This document shows, one piece after another, positions 34,576 through 43,706 of a stretch of DNA of 64,000 nucleotides. The DNA lies in assembly GCA_018266735.1 (NCBI GenBank), contig JAFDZT010000001.1:1-64000 (forward strand), read 5' to 3'. Both the position numbers and the translations under genes were made by a program. Position 1 is the stretch's first letter. Every line of letters starts with the position of its first letter. Below the pieces are notes generated by a model that was given only the letters and a program-made list of their open reading frames with translations, searched no databases and was not told the DNA's origin. This DNA comes from Bacteroidota bacterium. Its GTDB lineage: Bacteria > Bacteroidota > Ignavibacteria > Kapaibacteriales > Kapaibacteriaceae.

Positions 34576-36357
34576 CTAAAAGCCCACCAGATCACCGAGT
34601 CCGGCCCGCACGGGGAACCAGATGGTCTGCATCACGGCAGCATCCGCCGGGAGCGTGTACTTGATCACGCCGGTCTTGTAGTCGGAGTCGGTGGGAAGAT
34701 TCTCGGTGCGAACCACAAAGGTGTTGGCAACCCACGAGACGATGGAGTTCAGGAAGCCGGCCTTCTTGGTCTTTGCATTGAGCAGCTCTACGCCAAGTCC
34801 GGTATACGAAGCCTTGAGCCATCCGCGCGCCACAAGCCCCCGTACCGTGAATCCGAACGATGCCTCCTGCACCTTGCCACCTTTGATCCGCATGTTGTCT
34901 GAGATTGTCACGAAGCCATTGAGGATGGTAGGGTCGATGGCGGCAAGGCTCCCTGTTGCATCGAGCGAATAGGTTGGTGATGAGAGCGGGAAGATGAACT
35001 GTGCCTTCATCCGCGACGTGCCCATGAACCTCCCGGATGCCGACACGGTCATTGTCCCCTTGGGGTCGACACCTACAGCACGGAAGGCAATGTTGTCCCA
35101 CCACAATCTGCCCGGTGTGGCGCTGTTGGCATGATACTCTCCGTAGTTGATCGTTGCCGATGGAACGACGATCGTATCGATCTTGAGCGAGAACGGAATG
35201 CGTCGCGCAAGATCGTTGAGTTGTGGTGTGCGCTTCCCCGTCGACCGCGGTGCAGGCGGACGCATGTTGGAGAGCACATCGAGCGAGACCGAGCCAATGG
35301 AACACGCTCGCACATGGAGTGCCGTTCCATTCGATGCTGCATTGAGGTCGATGCCGTCGAGCAGCACCGACCGACCACTTGCTGCGATGCGGTCCGAGCG
35401 ACCGTTGCGCTTGAAGTAGGCTGCATCGGATCCCGAGGCCGCGATGGCGAACGAGTCGATGCGAATGGCGCGATCCCGATACGAGAACGTTACCTGATGT
35501 GCGCGAATGGTGAGACCTAGCGGATCGATCAGGAGGATCGTGTCGACCTGCACGGCTGAGTCGCGATCGCTGATCCGCATGCGAGGACGTACGATGAGCG
35601 ATCGCTTTCCATTGGCGTACGCGCGCTCCATGGTTGCGATCGACACATCGACAGACCCCAACGGACGCGCGCCTTCGACACCGGCACGAATATCATGCAC
35701 GGTGATATTGAGGTCTCTCGTTGCCCCTGCGAACGTATCGGCAGGCGAACGCTGGCTATTGATGAACTCAGCGCCGATCACCCGTACGGCATTGATGGTG
35801 AGCGGACGGACATAGGTGGGAAGGGACTCGATGAGGGCTCGTTGGATGAGCGTGTCGACGTTCGGGATCTTCGGAAGCTGAAAGGCAGACGTGTCGATGG
35901 CCTGCGGCGTCGTGTCGTGTTTCGATGTCCAGTACCGCCGCTCCAATCGCGGATGCGAGATCTCGATATCACCGAGGGCAAGTCCGTCGCCGAACATCAC
36001 GTCGAGCCATGTGAGTCCGGTGCACGTGATATGCGACAGACCTGCATCGAGGACCTGTCCGCCGGTCGACGATGAGTCGGCGATATAGACATGCACATCG
36101 CGGATCTCGAGTCGGTTCGTAAAGAACGAATACGTGATCGCCCCGATCTGCACCGAATTCTTCGCACCGATCTGGCGCACCTGCGCATCGGCGCGTTCCT
36201 GCAGGTACGTGGTCACGGCTCGCTGCACCTTGCCTTGCACGGTGTCGTTCAGCAAGAGGTAGGCCGCGACCATGACGAGCACCACCAAGAGCGCAAGAGA
36301 GGCTACAACGTAGGCTCCGTACCGCAGAACCTTGCGAAGAACGGGTCGTGTGTTCAT
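34576..36357 (-). CDS. AsmA/DUF748-like membrane-anchored protein
   Basis: A 593-residue protein started at the ATG at 36355-36357. A basic N-terminus (RPVLRKVLRYG) is followed by one transmembrane helix (VVASLALLVVLVMVAAYLLL) and a large periplasmic part with AsmA-like features: an early VQRAVTTYLQERADAQVRQIG, repeated strands (ITYSFFTNRLEIRDVHVYIAD) and ISHPRLERRYW. Members of this superfamily form periplasmic beta-groove bridges that carry lipids between membranes; the role here is inferred. The start lies 3 nt after a TAAGTTGC promoter-like element. Confidence 0.72.
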   Translation of the reverse strand: MNTRPVLRKVLRYGAYVVASLALLVVLVMVAAYLLLNDTVQGKVQRAVTTYLQERADAQVRQIGAKNSVQIGAITYSFFTNRLEIRDVHVYIADSSSTGGQVLDAGLSHITCTGLTWLDVMFGDGLALGDIEISHPRLERRYWTSKHDTTPQAIDTSAFQLPKIPNVDTLIQRALIESLPTYVRPLTINAVRVIGAEFINSQRSPADTFAGATRDLNITVHDIRAGVEGARPLGSVDVSIATMERAYANGKRSLIVRPRMRISDRDSAVQVDTILLIDPLGLTIRAHQVTFSYRDRAIRIDSFAIAASGSDAAYFKRNGRSDRIAASGRSVLLDGIDLNAASNGTALHVRACSIGSVSLDVLSNMRPPAPRSTGKRTPQLNDLARRIPFSLKIDTIVVPSATINYGEYHANSATPGRLWWDNIAFRAVGVDPKGTMTVSASGRFMGTSRMKAQFIFPLSSPTYSLDATGSLAAIDPTILNGFVTISDNMRIKGGKVQEASFGFTVRGLVARGWLKASYTGLGVELLNAKTKKAGFLNSIVSWVANTFVVRTENLPTDSDYKTGVIKYTLPADAAVMQTIWFPVRAGLGDLVGF

Positions 36358-36360
36358 GGC

Positions 36361-36368
36361 GCAACTTA
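36361..36368 (-). promoter_or_regulatory. TAnnTTGC-type promoter element 3 nt before the AsmA-like start
   Basis: TAAGTTGC, then gcc, then ATG on the minus strand, an apparently leaderless arrangement. It lies back to back with the oxidase element. Confidence 0.4.
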
Positions 36369-36394
36369 CTCCACATTCCCGCGCGCTGCTGACG

Positions 36395-36402
36395 TATTTT
36401 GC
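36395..36402 (+). promoter_or_regulatory. TAnnTTGC-type promoter element for the multicopper oxidase
   Basis: TATTTTGC, 26 nt before the ATG at 36429, with CAGGAG at good spacing. Confidence 0.4.
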
Positions 36403-36428
36403 AATGCATTGCACCAGGAGTAACGACC

Positions 36429-38138
36429 ATGGACCGCCGCCGATTTCTCGGTACTTCGTTTGGAACACTTGCGTTGGCAGCCGCGCTGCCTCGCCACCTT
36501 GTAGCCTCCGAAGACCCCGCTCCGATGCCCCGGGCATCCGGAACTCCATTGAGGATCCCCGCCGTGTGGGATGGCAAATCGATGATCATGCCGTATGAGG
36601 CCAATGTCGAGATCTGGCCGGGCACCCGTTCGAAGGTGATCGCCATGGGCGCCTACCCTGCCTGGACCGTGGTCCTGGACAAAGGCAAGAAGCTCAATGC
36701 CACGTTCCACAACATGTTGCAGGAAGAGTTCCCCATCCATTGGCACGGATTGATGGTGCCCGAAAAGATGGATGGACATCCCGTCGATGCGTTGCAACCG
36801 AATGCGATGTACAACTACTACTTCCCGATCAAGAATCGTGCGGGCACCTATTTCTACCATTCCCATGCCTATCTGAAGACAGGGAAGCATGTCTTCAACG
36901 GCATGTATGGAGCCTTCATCATTCACGATGACGAAGAGCGGGCTCTCGGTTTACCAAGCGGCGAGTTCGACGTGCCGGTGATCATCCAGGACGTTCGCAT
37001 CGATAGCAACAAGCAGCTCGACTATGCACCGGACCATATGGACGGCATGGAAGGCTACATGGGCAATGTGATGCTCACCAATGGAACGCCCGATGCCACA
37101 CTTGCCGTGAAGCGCGGTTCGTATCGATTCCGGCTGCTCAATGCGTCGAATGCTCGACTCTACAAGCTGCATCTGGGCAACGATCTTCCGTTCACGATCA
37201 TCTCGTCGGACGGAGGACTCTTGGAGACGGCATCCACCGTCACGGAGCTGTGGCTAGGTCCGGCCGAGCGGTACGATATCATCGTCGACTTCTCATCGCA
37301 TGCACCCGGCACGACAATCGCCTTGCGTTCTGCCGAGTATCCGGCACCTCCCGGCCACATGGGCGGTGCACAGCCGTTGTATCCGCAAGGACGTCCGTTC
37401 GACATTCTCACGTTCACTGTTTCAGAGGCTTCGGCGCCTGTCTACACCGTTCCAAGCAAGCTCTCCACCATTGAACGCTACAACGAAGCAGATGCCAAGC
37501 GCGTGCGCACCTTCGAACTCGCCATGCAGATGTCGTTGGGCATGAAGCATACGATCAACGGCAAGCTCTTCGACATGATGCGTATCGACGAAGAAGTGCC
37601 CTTCGATGAGCTCGAGATCTGGGAGATCTGGAACAACGACGATTCGATGACGCATCCCATCCACATCCACGGAACGCAGGTGCAGATCCTTTCGCGCAAT
37701 GGCAAGACCGATCTTCCATTGCATGAACGCGGATGGAAGGACACGATGCTCGTGCATCCGGATGAGCGGTTACGCTTTCTCGTGAAGTTCGCCGACTACG
37801 ACGGCATGTACATGATGCACTGCCACAACCTCGAGCACGAGGACGATGGCATGATGATCAACATCATGGTGACCAAGCCAACCTCGGTACAGGAAGAACG
37901 GAATGCCGGCGTTGTGACGGCATCGTATCTCGCATCGCAGGACGTGATCGTGGCCACTGTTCCACCATCCATGAATGCCACGTCGGCAGACGTTCATGCG
38001 ATCGACGGACGCATCCTTCTCTCCGTGCCACTGAACGATGGCATGGTTGACGTGCGCATACCCGCATCAGCGCTTGCTTCCGGCACGTACTGGGTCCGTG
38101 CGGGACGTCAAAGCGTTCCCGTTGCCATCATGCGCTGA
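36429..38138 (+). CDS. Tat-exported multicopper oxidase with C-terminal T9SS-like domain
   Basis: A 569-residue oxidase. The start at 36429 gives a Tat signal (DRRRFLGTSFGTLALAAAL). Three cupredoxin domains carry all copper motifs: HWHG (104-107), HSH (144-146), HPIHIHG and HCHNLEHEDDGMM; the last supplies type 1 and trinuclear ligands including Met. Family members oxidise Cu(I), phenols or metals. After the oxidase fold ends (MINIMVTK) comes an ~85-residue module that ends in a type A T9SS-like tail (SADVHAIDGRILLSVPLNDGMVDVRIPASALASGTYWVRA, in outline). The protein would cross the inner membrane folded through Tat and the outer membrane through T9SS. Confidence 0.88.
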   Translation: MDRRRFLGTSFGTLALAAALPRHLVASEDPAPMPRASGTPLRIPAVWDGKSMIMPYEANVEIWPGTRSKVIAMGAYPAWTVVLDKGKKLNATFHNMLQEEFPIHWHGLMVPEKMDGHPVDALQPNAMYNYYFPIKNRAGTYFYHSHAYLKTGKHVFNGMYGAFIIHDDEERALGLPSGEFDVPVIIQDVRIDSNKQLDYAPDHMDGMEGYMGNVMLTNGTPDATLAVKRGSYRFRLLNASNARLYKLHLGNDLPFTIISSDGGLLETASTVTELWLGPAERYDIIVDFSSHAPGTTIALRSAEYPAPPGHMGGAQPLYPQGRPFDILTFTVSEASAPVYTVPSKLSTIERYNEADAKRVRTFELAMQMSLGMKHTINGKLFDMMRIDEEVPFDELEIWEIWNNDDSMTHPIHIHGTQVQILSRNGKTDLPLHERGWKDTMLVHPDERLRFLVKFADYDGMYMMHCHNLEHEDDGMMINIMVTKPTSVQEERNAGVVTASYLASQDVIVATVPPSMNATSADVHAIDGRILLSVPLNDGMVDVRIPASALASGTYWVRAGRQSVPVAIMR

Positions 38139-39516
38139 TCTCCACCAGCGAACTGTATCGGTCGACGCGAACATCGACAAGTGTTGTCGTGTTCGGATAG
38201 AACAAGGCGATCCCTTCCTTCGCCGATGGGTCGAACACCACCATGCGTTCGAAGGGCTTGGTGTGATAGGCGATCTGCTTATCGCCCGCACTTGCCTCGA
38301 TGCTCATCGTGATCACATGTGTTGGCGTACCATTCGTGGTGAGCAGGTCTGTGACCGTCTGCACGTCGAGCAGGAACCGTCGATACTCCGGCGCTCCACC
38401 ATGTGTGTGTGCGTTCTTCTTCAGCATGTCGTCCAAGATCGAACTCCGACGCTCTTCATCATCCGAACGTTGTGCTGTTGCATCAATGCAGGCGAATCCG
38501 GAGACCAGTTCGTTGGAGATCTTCGATCGATCCCACACATCAAAGAGCATGTGATAATCGGTGATAGGCATGTTGCGATCGTCGCGGAGTCGGAAGTAGA
38601 ACTGTTGATAGTCCGGTTGTTGCTGCAAGTGCCGGTATTGTGCCGTGAACTGCACGGCACGGTCTTGTAGCGCGGAGTGGTTCGGATCGTCGGCGAGCGT
38701 GGTGAGGATGAACGAGGCCACATCGTCGTTCTCGAGAATGGTGGCATGGTCGCAATCCGCATGGATGGCCAGCGGAACATTGGGCAGGTCGGGCGTGGTG
38801 AGCCATGCCGCCTTCACATCCTCTCCGTGTTGTTTGACGTGGACAAGGTCGAGCGTGAAGATGCGCGACTGAAGTCCGGCGCCCGCCACCACGATCGTTC
38901 CGTCGGTGCCATCCTCATTGATGAGCTTTCGAACTCCGCCATACGGTCGCGCGCCCGTGATCACGCATGCACGGATACGCCCATCGCCATACAGTGTGCC
39001 CGATGGTGCGAACAGATCGTACTCGGCGAGCTCCCACTGTTTGGGTGAGGCAAGTTCAAGGGCGGAAAGTATCTGAACGCCCACTTCATTGAAGTCTTCG
39101 AATTGGCGATTGCCCTTGGCAAGTCGACCCAACAACGACGTGCCCTTGCTCGCCAATGGTGAACCGAAGTTCGCCGGAGCAAGGTAGAACACGCGGTCGA
39201 CGTGCCCAGCGATGTTGGCCCATGCGAACTGCTTGAGCAGTTGTCGCACGACCAAGGCGCCGGTGCTATGCGTGATGAAGTGCAGGGGTGGTACTCCTGC
39301 ATCGAGGAGACCGTGCGCCTTGAGTTCCGTGTAGAGGCCTTCGGCGATGTCTTCGAGATTGGCTTGGTCTTCGAGTGAGTTGTAGTCGACGTAGTGCAAC
39401 GTCAACACGCCGATGGGCTGCGTTCGGCCTGCGTTCTTCTTCGTCAGCAAGGCGCCGATCGATGTGCGCATACTCTCGGCCTTATCACTCCAGCCGTGAA
39501 CGATCACCACATTCAT
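38128..39516 (-). CDS. Lipase-like alpha/beta-hydrolase
   Basis: A 462-residue protein started at the ATG with GAGGAGGGTG upstream. It opens directly with MNVVIVHGWSDKAESM, a typical lipase oxyanion strand, so it has no signal peptide and is probably cytoplasmic. The nucleophile elbow is T-H-S-T-G (HFITHSTGALVVRQLL, about residue 100), followed by VDRVFYLAPANFGSPLA as in bacterial lipases. HADCDHATIL may supply the late His. The C-terminal ~150 residues are a separate domain I do not recognise. It overlaps the oxidase gene by 11 bp tail to tail. Confidence 0.75.
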   Translation of the reverse strand: MNVVIVHGWSDKAESMRTSIGALLTKKNAGRTQPIGVLTLHYVDYNSLEDQANLEDIAEGLYTELKAHGLLDAGVPPLHFITHSTGALVVRQLLKQFAWANIAGHVDRVFYLAPANFGSPLASKGTSLLGRLAKGNRQFEDFNEVGVQILSALELASPKQWELAEYDLFAPSGTLYGDGRIRACVITGARPYGGVRKLINEDGTDGTIVVAGAGLQSRIFTLDLVHVKQHGEDVKAAWLTTPDLPNVPLAIHADCDHATILENDDVASFILTTLADDPNHSALQDRAVQFTAQYRHLQQQPDYQQFYFRLRDDRNMPITDYHMLFDVWDRSKISNELVSGFACIDATAQRSDDEERRSSILDDMLKKNAHTHGGAPEYRRFLLDVQTVTDLLTTNGTPTHVITMSIEASAGDKQIAYHTKPFERMVVFDPSAKEGIALFYPNTTTLVDVRVDRYSSLVEISA

Positions 39517-39579
39517 ACACCCTCCTCTGTCACACTTCGGTTGTTCTGTGTCCCTCCAGCGTACACCACCGGAGTTCAT

Positions 39580-40011
39580 ATGCATCATCTACCATTTCCC
39601 ATTGGCCTTCACCTGATCCTCACACCGGGCACGTCGTGCGCGCTCATTCCCGACGATCGGTGCACGGCCATCCACGAGGCCATCTTGATGGCGGCGCATC
39701 GGGCCGACTGTGCGTTCAAGGCCGCGCATGTGGAAGCCGACCATGTCCATGTGCTGGTGATCGCCGTCGACGAACAGCATGCCGCATCGTTCTTCGATGA
39801 ACTTGTCGAACATACGACATCGGCCGCACGCAACGGAACGCAGTACGAAGCCTTTGCCTGGAATGATCGCGTGCACCTGACGTTGTTGCTGCCGTGGCAT
39901 ATCGAGGTGTTCGCCTCATTCGTGCGCGACCAGGCGCTCTATCACGAGACCCACACCTTGGAGCAGGAGCTCGACGAAGTGTTCCTGCCGCCGATGCGCG
40001 TTATGCCGTAG
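39580..40011 (+). CDS. IS200/REP-associated Y1-transposase-like (HUH) protein lacking the catalytic Tyr
   Basis: A 143-residue protein that keeps the fold landmarks of Y1 transposases: the opening strand IGLHLILTPGTS, the HUH motif DHVHVLVI (His55 and His57), QYEAFAWNDRVHL matching the family's WQ-GYGAFSVS block, and the tail FVRDQALYHETHTLEQELDEVFLP matching the YI..Q..HH...F..E... block. In the position usually held by the nucleophilic Tyr the sequence has Phe114 (FVRDQ). No IS ends or REP palindromes are visible beside it. It may be a domesticated or inactive relative; alignment was by eye. Confidence 0.65.
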   Translation: MHHLPFPIGLHLILTPGTSCALIPDDRCTAIHEAILMAAHRADCAFKAAHVEADHVHVLVIAVDEQHAASFFDELVEHTTSAARNGTQYEAFAWNDRVHLTLLLPWHIEVFASFVRDQALYHETHTLEQELDEVFLPPMRVMP

Positions 40012-41293
40012 CGAGCTTCTTCATCGCCTTGCCGAAACGCTCCATCTCTTGCACGGTGGTATAGACACTTGGTGCAACACGCAGACCTTTGAACTCGTCG
40101 TGGACGATGGCCACGGTGAAAATGCGATGGTCTGCAAGGAGTTGTTCGGAGAGTTTGCCGGGATCCGTGCCCTCGATATGCACGAGGCGCAGTCCGCATT
40201 GCATGGACTCGTTCGAGATGTCGGTGACGTAGGTGACGTTCTTCAGTCCGTCCAGCATGTCGTGATAGATGCTATGCAGATAGCGAAGCCGCGCCGCCTT
40301 CCGATCGATGCCCATGGCCCGGTTGAAGGCCACGGCCTCGACAAGGGCATTGTGCACAGCGGCAGGATGCGTGCCGATCTCTTCGAACTTTCGAATGTTC
40401 TCGTCCATCTCCTTGGGGGCGGCCATGAGCGGCCATACATCCTTGATGCGCTCTTTGCGGACATACAGCATACCGGTGCCGATCGGACCGCACGTCCACT
40501 TATGCAGCGATGTTCCATAGAAGTCGCAGTCCAGCTCATCGCGCGTGAACGGGAAGTGTGCAAAGGCATGGGCACCATCAACGATACAGGTGATGTTGCG
40601 TTTGCGGGCCATGCGACAGACATCGCCAACCGGCGTGATCTGTCCGTTCAAGAACACCACATGTGAAATGTGGATCACCTTGGTCTTCTCCGTGATGGCC
40701 GCTTCGATGGCACGCACGAAGTCGGCATTGTCCTTGAGCGGTACGGGCACCTTCACCTTCTTGAGCACGATGCCATCGCGACGGACGCGTTGGTCCCACG
40801 TGGTGAGCATGCGCGGATAATCTTGCGTGGTGGTGATCACCTCGTCGCCCCGTTGCAGAGGAAGTCCGAGCTGCACCGTTTCCAGCGATTCGCTCGCATT
40901 GCGCGTGATGGCGATCTCTTCATTGCTGCATTGGAACATGGACGCGATCCCCTCGCGCACTTGCTCGATGCCCGCCTCTTGATGTCGCCACATCTCATAC
41001 GCCGGCGCTTGATTCGCCTGCTCGGTGTACCGGCGAAGAGCACCTTGTACGGAACGCGGACTCGGCGATACGCCACCATTGTTCAGGTTCGTGATCGTTC
41101 GATCCATGTCGAACGCCTCTTGAATGGTGCGCCAGTAGTCTTCGTTCGTTGCCATGTCGGCGGCCGACGCCGACGTCGGCACGGACCGCATCACATCCAG
41201 CGCCGCACGCATACGCGGAGAACCGAAGGAAAGGGCCGCGACGGGCGGAATGGCGGCAAGGGTCCGAAGGAGAGAGCGGCGGGAGGACTGCAT
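40001..41293 (-). CDS. Class V aminotransferase (isopenicillin-N-epimerase-like) with Tat-like signal
   Basis: A 430-residue PLP-fold enzyme. The PLP lysine lies in FYGTSLHKWTCGPIGTGML, with the Asp that contacts PLP in CIVDGAHAFAHFPF and the early substrate loop NLNNGGVSPSPRSVQGAL. The N-terminus SSRRSLLRTLAAIPPVAALSFG is a twin-arginine-type signal, so the enzyme is predicted to be exported with its cofactor. Related proteins include isopenicillin N epimerases and cysteine desulfurase-like proteins; the reaction cannot be assigned. The stop overlaps the HUH gene by 11 bp. Confidence 0.88.
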   Translation of the reverse strand: MQSSRRSLLRTLAAIPPVAALSFGSPRMRAALDVMRSVPTSASAADMATNEDYWRTIQEAFDMDRTITNLNNGGVSPSPRSVQGALRRYTEQANQAPAYEMWRHQEAGIEQVREGIASMFQCSNEEIAITRNASESLETVQLGLPLQRGDEVITTTQDYPRMLTTWDQRVRRDGIVLKKVKVPVPLKDNADFVRAIEAAITEKTKVIHISHVVFLNGQITPVGDVCRMARKRNITCIVDGAHAFAHFPFTRDELDCDFYGTSLHKWTCGPIGTGMLYVRKERIKDVWPLMAAPKEMDENIRKFEEIGTHPAAVHNALVEAVAFNRAMGIDRKAARLRYLHSIYHDMLDGLKNVTYVTDISNESMQCGLRLVHIEGTDPGKLSEQLLADHRIFTVAIVHDEFKGLRVAPSVYTTVQEMERFGKAMKKLATA

Positions 41294-41351
41294 AGATGTT
41301 CAATCAGAGGAGGAATACATGATCATGAACACAGAATCGAGGGCGACGTTG

Positions 41352-41840
41352 TCACTTCTTTCGGGCGAAGATGGCAACGAGTGCAGATGTCACGGCTGCC
41401 ACGGCGCCGGTGACGATGATGGTGATGAGCAAGAACGAGCCGATGCCCTTGAAGATCACGCTGGCAGCGGCAGCCTGCTGTAGAACGGCAGCCGGCGGAG
41501 CACCGGCCAATCGTGCTTGGTCGATGGCATACTTCACCATCATGCTGAAGAAATCCGGTTCGATCATCTGGGTGAAGATGAACCATACCAGCAGATCGAT
41601 GCCGAGCAACACAGCGCCAGCCGCGATACCCGTCGTTAGCGCCTTCAGATACGGATACGGTTCCGTGGCGGCACGTCGACCATGGATCTCGGCACCGAAG
41701 ACGGTGAGGATCGGGATCACCACCCAAAGGATGGTGGTAGCATGCGAATAGCCTGCTGTGTGCATCCCTGCCACCATCTCGATCCCTAACCACAGAATGC
41801 CGCAAACGGCGCCGATCATACCCCAGACCACCGAGATCAT
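41352..41840 (-). CDS. DUF4199-like membrane protein
   Basis: A 162-residue protein with four hydrophobic segments (VVWGMIGAVCGILWLGIEMVAG; ILWVVIPILTVFG; LTTGIAAGAVLLGIDLLVWFIF; FLLITIIVTGAVAAVTSALVAIF) and a C-terminal KK. The arrangement with a long polar loop between helices 3 and 4 (MIEPDFFSMMVKYAIDQARLAG) is that of DUF4199 proteins, whose function is unknown. GGGAGAG precedes the ATG. It may be co-transcribed with the aminotransferase gene 58 bp downstream. Confidence 0.7.
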   Translation of the reverse strand: MISVVWGMIGAVCGILWLGIEMVAGMHTAGYSHATTILWVVIPILTVFGAEIHGRRAATEPYPYLKALTTGIAAGAVLLGIDLLVWFIFTQMIEPDFFSMMVKYAIDQARLAGAPPAAVLQQAAAASVIFKGIGSFLLITIIVTGAVAAVTSALVAIFARKK

Positions 41841-41914
41841 AGACGCTCTCCCTGTTGTCGAATTCCTTCCTCAATCTGCATCGCATCCCTCACCTGTACA
41901 AGTGCGCTCTGCGG

Positions 41915-41922
41915 TATATTTG
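41915..41922 (+). promoter_or_regulatory. TAnnTTTG promoter element for gcvT
   Basis: TATATTTG, 26 nt before the ATG at 41949, with AGGAGA between them. There is no room for a glycine riboswitch. Confidence 0.5.
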
Positions 41923-41948
41923 TGGCTCATCAATCCAGCAGGAGAATC

Positions 41949-43037
41949 ATGAAATCAACGATCTTCCATCCGTTCCATGTGGCCGCCGGTGCAAAGATGG
42001 TATCATTCGCCGGTTTTGAAATGCCCATTCAGTATCCGACGGGCATTTTGGAGGAACATCGGATCGTGCGCACAGGCGTTGGCGTGTTCGACGTGTCGCA
42101 CATGGGAGAGTTCGAGATCCGTGGCGACGATGCCCTTGCCCTGATCCAGAAGATCACGATCAACGACGCATCTAAGCTCGAGCCGGGGAAGGCGCAGTAT
42201 TCCGCTATGTGCTATCCCAATGGTGGCATCGTGGATGATCTCCTGGTCTATCATCGTGGTGACCATTACATGCTCGTAGTGAATGGGGCCAACGTCGACA
42301 AAGACCTTGCCTGGGTAATGGAGAACGCAGCCTCATTCGCCAACGTCACCGTGACGGACCGCTCGGAAGAGACACATCTCTTGGCCGTGCAAGGACCAAG
42401 ATCGATCGACACGCTTCAGAAGCTCACCGATGCGGCCCTGGCCGACGTGGCCTACTATTCGTTTGTCGACGGAACCTTGGCCGGTGTGCCGATGATCCTC
42501 TCGCGCACCGGCTATACGGGTGAGCTCGGATTCGAACTGTACTTCCGCGGCGATGCCACCGTGGCCGCCACCGTCGTGAACGCCATCTTCGATGCGGGCA
42601 AGGAATATGGCATTGCCTGGATCGGACTCGGCGCGCGTGATACACTGCGCTTGGAGAAGGGCTACTGTCTGTACGGCAACGACATCGATCAGACGACCAA
42701 TCCGATCGAGGCCGGTCTTGGCTGGATCACGAAGCTTGCCAAGGGCACGTTCAATGCAAGTGATGTGATCGCCAATGTGAAGGCAGCCGGACCAACGCGA
42801 AAACTCGTTGGTTTCGTGATGCTCACCGAGAAGCTCTTGCCACGTCAGGGATATGAGATCGTGTCCAATGGTGACGTTGTCGGCAAGGTCACGAGCGGCA
42901 ACACCTCACCCGGCTTGAACATCGGCATCGGTATCGGCTATGTGCGTGCAGATCTTGCTGCACCGGGCACACAGATCGAGATCAAGGCACGTGGCACGAC
43001 CTTCCCTGCCGAAGTGCGCAAGATGCCATTCCTCTGA
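41949..43037 (+). CDS. gcvT: Aminomethyltransferase (glycine cleavage T protein)
   Basis: A 362-residue folate-dependent enzyme of the glycine cleavage system that transfers the aminomethyl carbon from lipoyl-H protein to tetrahydrofolate. Hallmarks: FHPFHVAAGAKMVSFAGFEMPIQY near the start, VGVFDVSHMGEFEIRG with the catalytic Asp region (~50-65), GIVDDLLVYH, LSRTGYTGELGFELYF and GLGARDTLRLEKGYCLYGNDI. Length is normal. I use the ATG with AGGAGA 5 nt upstream rather than an earlier GTG inside the promoter motif. No other gcv genes are in the window. Confidence 0.97.
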   Translation: MKSTIFHPFHVAAGAKMVSFAGFEMPIQYPTGILEEHRIVRTGVGVFDVSHMGEFEIRGDDALALIQKITINDASKLEPGKAQYSAMCYPNGGIVDDLLVYHRGDHYMLVVNGANVDKDLAWVMENAASFANVTVTDRSEETHLLAVQGPRSIDTLQKLTDAALADVAYYSFVDGTLAGVPMILSRTGYTGELGFELYFRGDATVAATVVNAIFDAGKEYGIAWIGLGARDTLRLEKGYCLYGNDIDQTTNPIEAGLGWITKLAKGTFNASDVIANVKAAGPTRKLVGFVMLTEKLLPRQGYEIVSNGDVVGKVTSGNTSPGLNIGIGIGYVRADLAAPGTQIEIKARGTTFPAEVRKMPFL

Positions 43038-43706
43038 TCAGTCCTCACGTGAAGATGTCTCGACTTCGATGCGCACGGTCGTCGTACCGTTGCGCACGAA
43101 GTCCAGCATGACGGCGGCGCCTTTCGACAGATCGATCAGCCGTTCATGCTTCCATGGACCACGGTCCGTGACCCGAACCACACACTGACGTCCGTTGCGC
43201 AGATTCGTCACGCGCACCAGTGTGCCGAACGGCAACCACCGATGCGCACAGGTGAAGGCATGCATGTCGTACACCTCACCGCTCGACGTGCGCTTGCCAT
43301 GAAACTGGTCGGCATAGAACGAGGCCACCCCTTCTTCGCATTCCTCCATCAACGTCGTCCGCGTGAGCGAATCCGATACGGTCTTCCCTGCGGCCACCTT
43401 GCCGCCTTGCACCATCGTCAACGCATTGCGCACGGCGGCTTGCTGTCGGGGCTGTGCAAGGATCAGGGAATCGTCGGAGGGCGGAGGGGCGGCACGACGA
43501 ATGGCGTCGATGGCGCGACGGAGCGAGTCGCTGCGCATGCGCGCGAACATGCTTTCCACCCGAAGCGAGTCACTGCGTTTCCATTGGATGCTCCACACGG
43601 TACGGAGTGAATCAGCGCGAAGGCGCATGGCCGTTGTGTCTTGTGCTGCTGCGGGCATGACCGCAACACTTGCGAACGCGCATACAACGAGCGAACGGAT
43701 CATCAT
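43038..43706 (-). CDS. RlpA-like double-psi beta-barrel (septal ring lytic transglycosylase type) protein
   Basis: A 222-residue exported protein: signal peptide (MIRSLVVCAFASVAVMPAAAQ), an Arg/Ser-rich helical linker (residues ~25-110, repeated ADSLR/SDSLR heptads), then a C-terminal DPBB domain with the RlpA motifs GVASFYADQFHGKRTSSGEVYDMHAFTCAHRWLPFGTLVRVTN (in outline) and VRVTDRGPW. RlpA proteins cleave denuded glycans or bind peptidoglycan at the septum. The start overlaps the manC stop (ATGA), so it is coupled to manC. Confidence 0.86.
   Translation of the reverse strand: MMIRSLVVCAFASVAVMPAAAQDTTAMRLRADSLRTVWSIQWKRSDSLRVESMFARMRSDSLRRAIDAIRRAAPPPSDDSLILAQPRQQAAVRNALTMVQGGKVAAGKTVSDSLTRTTLMEECEEGVASFYADQFHGKRTSSGEVYDMHAFTCAHRWLPFGTLVRVTNLRNGRQCVVRVTDRGPWKHERLIDLSKGAAVMLDFVRNGTTTVRIEVETSSRED

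Noticed and set aside
41841..41948. Glycine riboswitch before gcvT
   Set aside because: The TAnnTTTG element sits 26 nt before the start, leaving no room for a riboswitch, and no glycine aptamer core is visible.
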